Shown here: positions 17,796 through 23,688 of the stretch, one piece after another
Layout: every line of letters starts with the position of its first letter
Position numbering within the stretch: the first letter of the stretch is position 1
NCBI GenBank assembly: GCA_003427395.1
Contig: BFEA01000294.1
Coordinates: 1,142,878-1,166,565, forward strand
Origin: Chara braunii
Taxonomy: Eukaryota; Streptophyta; Charophyceae; Charales; Characeae
Direction of reading: 5' to 3'
Length of the DNA stretch: 23,688 bases
The notes under the pieces: generated by a model
What the model was told of the DNA's origin: nothing
The model's input: the letters and a program-made list of their open reading frames with translations, nothing else
Databases searched by the model: none
Translations under genes and position numbers: made by a program

Positions 17796-18757
17796 ATGGC
17801 TGGCGAAGCTTGCGGTTCTCAAGGAGGTCTCAGGAAGATGGTCTCATCCCTTACACGGACACTGAACAAAAATCAAGGGTACTTGAGTGACGCTAACAAA
17901 AAACTAACATTTAACGATGCAAATATCACAAAGTTCCAAATAAATTACGAAAACCTGGCGGCACTACAAAGATGAAGCGAGGAAGAAAATATGGATCACC
18001 TCGGTCATCACGTGTCGCTACGCTTAGGGAGGGATATAATAACTATCGCTGAGGCTAGTAGTTCTTGGAGAGAAGCACGGGATTTCATGAGAGGAAGTAC
18101 TTGGCAGCGGAAAAAATGGCGACAAAGACGGAGTTGGCTTCAATACAAAGAACCAACTTCGCTACGTATAACGATTTCCTAAGAGAGTTCACCCTGGTGT
18201 CGCTGCGAATCCCTAGAGCGACGGACCGTATAATGAGTAAATACTTCCTTAGGCAATTTACTGAGTTCTACAATGATAAAATTTTGTCCGCATATCAGCA
18301 AACGATGAAATTAGTAAACACGCGGGATGTCGATTTTAACACAGTAATGGATATTGCGATAAAGACGATCGTAACAAAGTCACTGACCCTGCTGAAAGAG
18401 GGAGAAGTCATAAAAGTTCCCCTCACGACAGGAGATAAGGTAAAAAGGGGGATAAAGAAGTTGCATGACCGCGTCCACGGAGTTGACAACAAAATCGAAA
18501 AGGTGGAAAATGCTCTGATGGTAATGTAGACTTGGGTATCCCGACCCCCCCTCCCTCCGCAAGAAGTCATAGTTCCGACTGGATTGGCCAATCATGGGTT
18601 CACTAGAAGGGACCCAACCAACGACAATTGCAGACATTACACGATGGTCGACCACTTTGTACGGGCGTGTACAAAGCTCAACCATGATATTGTACGGAAA
18701 AGATGTTCTAGAACGTTAAACGAGGAGATCATTGAGCCCCAAGGAGAGTGGGTGAAC
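17796..18757 (+). pseudogene. gag pseudogene (capsid and nucleocapsid)
   Basis: From the ATG at 17796 the frame reads a Gag-like LTFNDANITKFQINYENLA segment, is broken by TGA at 17973, continues to about 18090, then shifts frame and runs on from the 18065 frame. FLREFTLVSLRIPRATDR and FLRQFTEFYNDKI are alpha-helical, capsid-like. A TAG at 18527 interrupts the same frame before the nucleocapsid part. Gag would form the virus-like particle and bind element RNA. The copy cannot make a full protein. Confidence 0.65.
18629..18670 (+). pseudogene. Gag zinc knuckle with a lost cysteine
   Basis: C-x2-Y-x4-H-x4-C occupies the CCHC spacing of retroelement nucleocapsid knuckles. The second cysteine is tyrosine (TAC, one G-to-A step from TGC). 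It is in the same frame as the 18065-18529 gag segment. Confidence 0.65.
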
Positions 18758-18857
18758 TGAAACTCACCAGGAGGGATGCGACGAGCTATAATTTCCCTCA
18801 ATAACTTAAATGTCATTACGGTAGAAGCTGAGATGGTGGCTGAGATCGGCTGGGGCT

Positions 18858-19439
18858 AAGCTCGGGGACGCGAGGCACATGTCAACTTTATCGTAGAGAA
18901 TGACGAGCGGGATAAGATGAATGTGACCACAAGACAACAAACGACAGAGAAAAAGATCAATAAGGACACGGTTATGGAAGAAATGGGGGAAGCCTTTGGA
19001 GCGCCGTAGGAGACCGGGACTCATAAGCAGGAAAAAGTCTATGAGAAACCTAGAGAGGAGGGCCCTCTGGATAAAGCGGTCACGATAAAAAAAAAACTTC
19101 AGGTACCAGATTTCTATTTTGACTATGCTCGAGATTGACGATACTCTTAAGCTCGGGGACGCGGGGCACATGTCAACTTTATCGTAGAGAATGATGAGCG
19201 GGATAAGATGAATGTGACCACAAGACAACAAACGACAGAGAGAAGGATCAATAAGGACACGGTTATGAAAGAAATGGGGGAAGCCTTTGGAGCGCCGTAG
19301 GAGACCGAGACTCATAAGCAGGAAAAAGTCTATGAGAAACCTAGAGAGGAGGGCCCTCTGGATAAAGCGGTCACGATAAAAAAAAAACTTCAGGTACCAG
19401 ATTCCTATTTTGACTATGCTCGAGATTGACGATACCCTT
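18858..19439 (+). repeat. Tandem duplication, two 291-bp units
   Basis: 18858-19148 and 19149-19439 are nearly identical (about 8 substitutions, no gaps). The unit length is 97 codons exactly, so frame is preserved. Each copy ends with a segment reading ILTMLEIDDTL, the conserved-looking linker before protease. Confidence 0.92.
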
Positions 19440-20560
19440 AGTAAGCTACTGGGAATCATGTTGTCAGTATCGTTTCAAACCTTGATACAGGTGAGCCTGA
19501 AACTCCTCAATGATCTCAAACAATTACTGATCCTCAAGAGGAAAAAAATGAGGACGAGACCCCGCGAGAAGAAACCAACCTTCAAAGGATTCCCTTGGAT
19601 CTGGAAGACTTGGAAAAGACTTTCGCTGATATCCGTCTAAGCTTACCAAATTGTGTAGAGGGGCAAATCATGAGGCCGCCGCCCGGAACAGAACTCAGTT
19701 TTCATGCCCTGCAAGTTAAAAGTGCAAATCGAGACCCATCATACAAATGCGCTGGTGGATGGAGGAGCATAAATTACGTTTATTAGGAAAGACTTTGCGA
19801 AGATCAGACGGCGTGAGGTCAACAAGAAGACGACTGGGAGTAGCAGGGGAGCCGGTGGGGAAATTTCATTCTCAAGATATGTCATTAAGTGTGCAGTCAA
19901 GGCTGAGGTCAGAGAGTCTATTTGGTCGTATTAACGGATGACCATTATGGATGAAATGAACCATGCCATAGTCCTCAGGAGGCCTTGGTGCACAAGTGTG
20001 GAAATGATGGGCATGCACCTGCATGGTGAGGTGTGCATGGTAGACATAGAGGACCCAGTAACCAGACGTGGTGAGCTGCTTCATCTCCATTGGAACCGGG
20101 GGCGATCCTCCAAAAGGAAAATTAGCGGCATGGTCACCGTCCTTTGAGGAAAGCACCCGGGAGGGGACTTTCGCACATATGGAAGGAATGAGAGAAAGAG
20201 TAGAAATCATGATTGAGGAAGCATTTAGTAAGAAATTGTTGGTCAAGATGGGGTTACGCCTAAGAAAAGGAGGCAAGAAAACGACGCTCTGGCATTATAG
20301 TAGTAGAAAGGGAACCGAAAGTCCAGTTAGGAGCCAGTTTACCCCGACCGAAGGAAGTGCGGGTTGAGGAGTCGGAGGTGGCTCTCGAGATCCCCGATTT
20401 GTTGCAACTTAATAAGACCATTAAATATCATAAGGTAGGGGTGGACCCGACAACACTCACAAAGTTTGAAGGAGAGGTCCAAAAGCATTATTGTCTGAAT
20501 GAGAAACTGATCAGTATCCAACCACGAGTTACCGAGACGCCAAGGGTGTTCCAACCGTTT
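19440..20560 (+). pseudogene. Aspartic protease and linker remnants
   Basis: In one frame around 19750, ALVDGGA matches the active-site D-(S/T)-G position of retropepsins, here D-G-G, with the Asp codon at 19758-19760. A TAA follows immediately (19770-19772). Downstream, NHAIVLRRPWCTS (within 19938-20147) matches the distal hydrophobic-R-P-W strand of Ty3 proteases. The frames at 20068-20367 and 20357-20569 form the protease-RT linker. The protease would cut Gag-Pol. The stop and frameshifts make it inactive. Confidence 0.6.
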
Positions 20561-20569
20561 ATTTTTTAG

Positions 20570-21640
20570 AAGAAAAAATACTGAAAGGAAGTATTTGCAA
20601 GTATAAGCCGGTCGAAAAGAAGGCTAAGTCAGTCTCGATCTGGTTGGAGACAACTAAGGAAGAGACTATGGATAGAGAAAAAGATGTCTTTTGGGTGATC
20701 AGAGAAAGGCAGGCGGCCGAAGGGCACCGTATACCGGACGATGTACCGAATATAATGAAGATAGGAATAAAAGGGTTCCTGACGATGCAGGAAACATGTT
20801 TGATCAAGGAAATCTGCCAAGAGTTTCAATTACCTTTCGTCTTTAATGATCATCAAAAGAGGCTGCTACATGCAAAGTTGATACCCCCTGTCAGGATTCA
20901 CACAATGCAGCATGAATGTTGGAATGACAAAGAACCAACATACAATTTCGGAATAGCAGACGAGGTAACAAATCTGCTCAAGGCAAAAATGAACTTCTTC
21001 GTCGCAAAAGCTACGGCGTCTCCGTACACAAACAGGTGGTTTGTCTTTCGAAAGCCAAACAAAAAACTCAGATAGATTCAAAATTTACAGAAACTGGATG
21101 TTGTGACAATCCGGGATGGGGGTCACTACCCCATACGGACCTGTTAGCAGAATCTCACGCTTATTAGAACATTTATTATTTGGTAGATCTTTACTCCGGG
21201 TACGATCAAGTTCCGTTGGATGCGCAAGATTGACCCTATACGGCCATGCGCACCCCCTAGGCCAATTGTACATGCAAGCAACCCCAATGAGTTTCACAAA
21301 CGCAGTGACCAAGGTGCAAAGGAGAATGCGTGCGGTGACTGGAGATATGTTCCTGGAGATATGTTCCTGACAAAGTGTTCCGAAAGTTTGTGTGAGACCA
21401 TCTGCAGGATATTAAGGAGCTCTTGCGTAGGTTCTTGGTGTACAACATCACTGCCAGTGGTCACAAAAATATTCTTGCAATTCCAGAGGTGACCGTTTTG
21501 GGGTTTCATTGTGGGTCATATGGGAGGAAGTCTGACCCGACCAAAATCGACAAGATTTTTCAATGACCAATGCCTCTACGTACCACGACAGAGGTAAGAG
21601 CCTTTCTGGGGGTTGTCAGGTTTTGGATGATATTTATCAA
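20570..21640 (+). pseudogene. Reverse transcriptase pseudogene
   Basis: The frame 20644-21075 ends in ASPYTNRWFVFRKPNKKLR, the typical Ty3 RT entry (SP-x-aromatic...KP-x(n)-LR). The TAG at 21073 replaces the tryptophan expected next. After a frame change, LVDLYSGYDQVPLD carries motif A (Asp codon 21186-21188), and the template-contact region (QATPMSFTNAVTKVQ) follows. Around 21341-21420 no F/Y-x-D-D motif C can be read. A 14-bp tandem duplication lies there. VRAFLGVV near 21600 marks the thumb. Role: copying element RNA into cDNA. Confidence 0.8.
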
Positions 21641-22140
21641 AGATTTTGCAGGATAGCAGAATATATCCGCGTCATGACTCACGAGGAAAAGACAATGGAT
21701 TGGACTAAGGAGTGAGAAGTTGCAACCCAAACTCTCAAGGATATACTAACGTCGGATCAGGTTACCCTGACCACCCCATACTTTAACGGCGAAATACGGC
21801 GGTTGTCCATACTCGAAACTGATGGAGAACCCTTAGCTCTGGACCGAGTTCTGATGCAGAAAGGCAAGGAAGGGAGAGAAATGCCTATCAGATTCGAGAG
21901 AAGAACGTTGAATTTTGTGGTACGACAATACTCCCAATTCAAAAAGGAGGCGTTAACCGTTCTTTATTACCTCAAAACCTTCCAAGCTTAGCTGTTTGGA
22001 AGACACTTCATTTTAAGGATCGGTCTGACTAACGTCGTGAGGACTTAAAAAAATTACAAGCATATAAACTTAACTGTGGGAAAATAGGTAGGCTTCATCT
22101 GGCAGTTCGATTACAAAATCGAACGGATTGCTGAGCTCAG
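21641..22140 (+). pseudogene. RNase H pseudogene
   Basis: LSILETDGEPLALDRVLMQKG (frame 21803-21991) is the Ty3 RNase H start, with its first catalytic Asp at 21821-21823. RQYSQFKKEALTVLYYLKTF carries the catalytic-Glu helix. The frame stops at 21989 before the remaining active-site residues. Pieces such as GFIWQFDYKIERIAE follow in another frame up to about 22140. Confidence 0.75.
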
Positions 22141-22561
22141 GAATAAGGTCGATCATCTAAGCCGAATCTGCATCAAACCAGAAGGGGCGGAGGATGCGGA
22201 ACCCATCGACGCATTCCTTGGCTACGAGGGAGGAAACCTCACAGTTGACAATGAGATGATGAACAAAACATGCATGTCAGGAGAATTGATGATCCAGACT
22301 CTGGAGAAGGGGCTGTTAGCCGTATTCACAGAACTCGGAAAGGGGTCAGTCACAAGGCAAGGTCATAAAGAAGAGAATAACTCGTGGGGAGCAATAGTGG
22401 GTCCAAGGGGAGAACGGGTAGCAATGGCAGTCGAGGGAAGACGAAAAGTCGTTATGAGCTTAGTCGAGTCTTAGGAGCAACAGTAGCAGCAGTACCTGGT
22501 GAACCAAACACAAGATGAGTAGGGGGAGTGTCAAGAGGGGAAATAGTTCTTCGATATCCAA
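22141..22561 (+). pseudogene. RNase H-integrase connection
   Basis: An open stretch with acidic and then glycine/basic composition (including 22256-22474). No known motif. Its position makes it the connection domain before integrase. Confidence 0.45.
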
Positions 22562-23490
22562 ATGTATGACGAACTTTTCAAGGAAATCGGGTTGATGCTA
22601 GTAGGAAACAAACAAGCCATGAAGGTCAACCTCAGAGCAAGGGAGGAAAGTGAGAAATACGTTTTAAAGAATGAGCATTTATTCAAGAGAGAGGAAAACT
22701 CTATGCCCAGAAGGGTTGTGTGCGAGAGGTCCAGACAGTTGGACATAATTCAGGCAATGCATGACGGATTGGTTGGGGAACATCGCTCCTCAAAAGGGAC
22801 GCTGACAAAAATGGCACCACTCTACTGTTGGTCGGCAATAGGGAGTATGGTGGTCACGTACTGTGTGATATGTCTAATCTGTCAGGAACGAAGTTTGGCT
22901 CGCGTATTCGAACCTTTGAGGCCCACACGGGTGTTGGGGCCGAGACATTTGGTCTACCTCGATCTCGCAGTTATGTCTGTGTCTACGAAAGATGATAGAT
23001 ATATCATTGACGCAAGGGACAACCTGAGTAGGTTTGTGAAAGTAGTCACCCTCAAGAAGAAAACAAGAAAAGAGGTGGCAAATTGGATCGAGAATTTATA
23101 TTTGAGACATTAATTCATCAGAAGGTTCATGGCGGATAATGGGACGAAATTTGTAAGCCAAAAAGTATTGAGCATGTTCAAAAGACTTCGTGTACTCATT
23201 AAGTTTATCGAGCCTTACCATCCGGAGGCTAACACATCCGTCGAGAGGGGGCATCGTACCTTAAAGAACATGATTGCAAAATTAGCAGCAGATGAGGGAG
23301 ATTGACTTTTCAGTGGAGGACTTTATACCAACTTGGAACAGGCTGGATAATGATCCACACTTGACAACAGAACAGTTAATTGAGGCTCGGCTACGAAACA
23401 CCCACAGGCGCGTCTGTGGGGTCGACCTTGGAGGGCGGCCGTATATACGGCCGCGTCCGCGGTCGACCTCGTCCGCGTCGTGGACGTGAA
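22562..23490 (+). pseudogene. Integrase pseudogene
   Basis: The frame 22562-23113 (183 aa) has the HHCC zinc domain (H67, H74, C104, C107) and the first core Asp at residue 134 (YLDLAV). It is cut by TAA at 23111. In the same frame beyond the stop, MADNGTKF gives the second Asp (23135-23137) and SVERGH the Glu (23243-23245), exactly 35 residues apart (DD35E). PYHPEAN lies between them. TGA at 23303 truncates again. In another frame LIEARLRNTHRR is C-terminal. The enzyme inserts element cDNA into the genome. All three acidic residues survive, but the reading frame is broken. Confidence 0.85.
23401..23454. repeat. Two short palindromes near the pol end
   Basis: CCCACAG/CTGTGGG (23401-23420, 6-nt loop) and the perfect 20-bp palindrome GCGGCCGTATATACGGCCGC (23435-23454). 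The surrounding frame is arginine/glycine-rich. Function unknown. Confidence 0.8.
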
Positions 23491-23523
23491 TTTGCCGCAT
23501 GTTTCCTGAAGTAAATAATAGGT

Positions 23524-23580
23524 AAAAAAAAAAAAGTGGTTGTAGGGATTTTTAATCCCTACAACCACTTTTTTTTTTTT
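23524..23580. repeat. Perfect hairpin with 27-bp arms
   Basis: Twelve A's plus GTGGTTGTAGGGATT (23524-23550) pair with AATCCCTACAACCAC plus twelve T's (23554-23580) over a 3-nt T loop. It resembles a tiny foldback element or the stem of a terminator. Confidence 0.92.
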
Positions 23581-23688
23581 TTGGAAACAGATAAGTTTTC
23601 AGAATTATAAAAAATAAAAAACAGAAAAGGTGGAGAAGAGAAATTGAAAAAAAAAAATAACAAAAAAAATTGGGGGGGATTTTTGGTT
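23581..23688. other. A-rich tail of the window
   Basis: A-rich DNA with short G runs. No feature recognised. It may belong to the 3' flank or LTR of the Ty3 element, but I cannot show it. Confidence 0.35.

Larger units (their letters stand above)
17075..23490 (+). mobile_element. Decayed Ty3/Gypsy-type LTR retrotransposon (internal region)
   Basis: Pieces in the order gag, CCHC knuckle, protease, RT, RNase H, integrase, all on plus. Integrase last identifies Ty3/Gypsy and excludes Ty1/Copia. Every gene carries stops or frameshifts, so the copy is dead. The 291-bp tandem duplication between gag and protease and the loss of the RT active-site box are described separately. No chromodomain is clearly seen after integrase. 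Confidence 0.9.

Noticed and set aside
23115-23121. CTGATGA on the minus strand
   Set aside because: It lies in the integrase remnant and has no stem II or GAAA downstream.

Overview
The window looks like repeat-dominated nuclear DNA of a eukaryote. It has long dinucleotide microsatellites, nested non-autonomous elements, a SINE-like Pol III unit, a truncated U6 snRNA copy and a decayed Ty3/Gypsy retrotransposon. No gene appears intact. The U6 copy carries a GGGACATCCG block close to the 5' region of plant U6 (from memory), and the Ty3 element uses a D-G-G protease motif. I therefore lean to the green lineage (plant or streptophyte alga), but the species cannot be fixed from sequence alone.

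Layout. (1) 1-3.3 kb: microsatellites (CT, GT, GATA, GAA, AAC, poly-T, poly-G) around one 5'-truncated U6 copy on the minus strand, followed by its own A-tract. (2) 3.98-4.23 kb: a 162-bp tRNA-type SINE-like unit on the minus strand, with 11-bp direct flanks and a 43-bp-arm foldback at its 5' end. (3) 4.54-12.18 kb: a cluster of about 770-bp repeats in both orientations, called F and R here. They have CAGGGTNAC/GTNACCCTG ends and CCGAACGTTCGG- or CCGTACGTACGG-type terminal hairpins, and they are separated by (TA)n. Three of the (TA)n spacers hold copies of a small insert. The full copy at 11277-11389 carries a clear hammerhead ribozyme core on the minus strand. (4) Nested in one R copy is a 3.37-kb inserted block (6882-10251) with long GC-rich inverted ends and a 12-bp flanking duplication. 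It contains three blocks of 600-700 bp of nearly pure polypyrimidine or polypurine DNA, framed by GATT/AATC repeats. (5) 12.2-17 kb: mostly unrecognised sequence with a 114-bp diverged tandem duplication, a TC microsatellite and three short unassigned ORFs. (6) 17.1-23.5 kb: a degenerate Ty3/Gypsy-type gag-pol in plus orientation (gag, CCHC knuckle, protease, RT, RNase H, integrase), broken by stops and frameshifts. One segment of it has been tandemly duplicated. (7) 23.5-23.69 kb: a perfect 27-bp-arm hairpin in A/T-rich DNA.

The most notable item is the ribozyme. It lies at the tip of a roughly 1.7-kb foldback (F, (TA)n, hammerhead insert, (TA)n, R). A minus-strand transcript of this block should fold into long double-stranded RNA with a self-cleaving motif at its apex. 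The terminal hairpins of F and R differ by paired changes that keep the base pairing, so their structure may matter. I place no working protein-coding gene in the window. The long open frames in the microsatellite and CCT/GGA regions are low-complexity artefacts.
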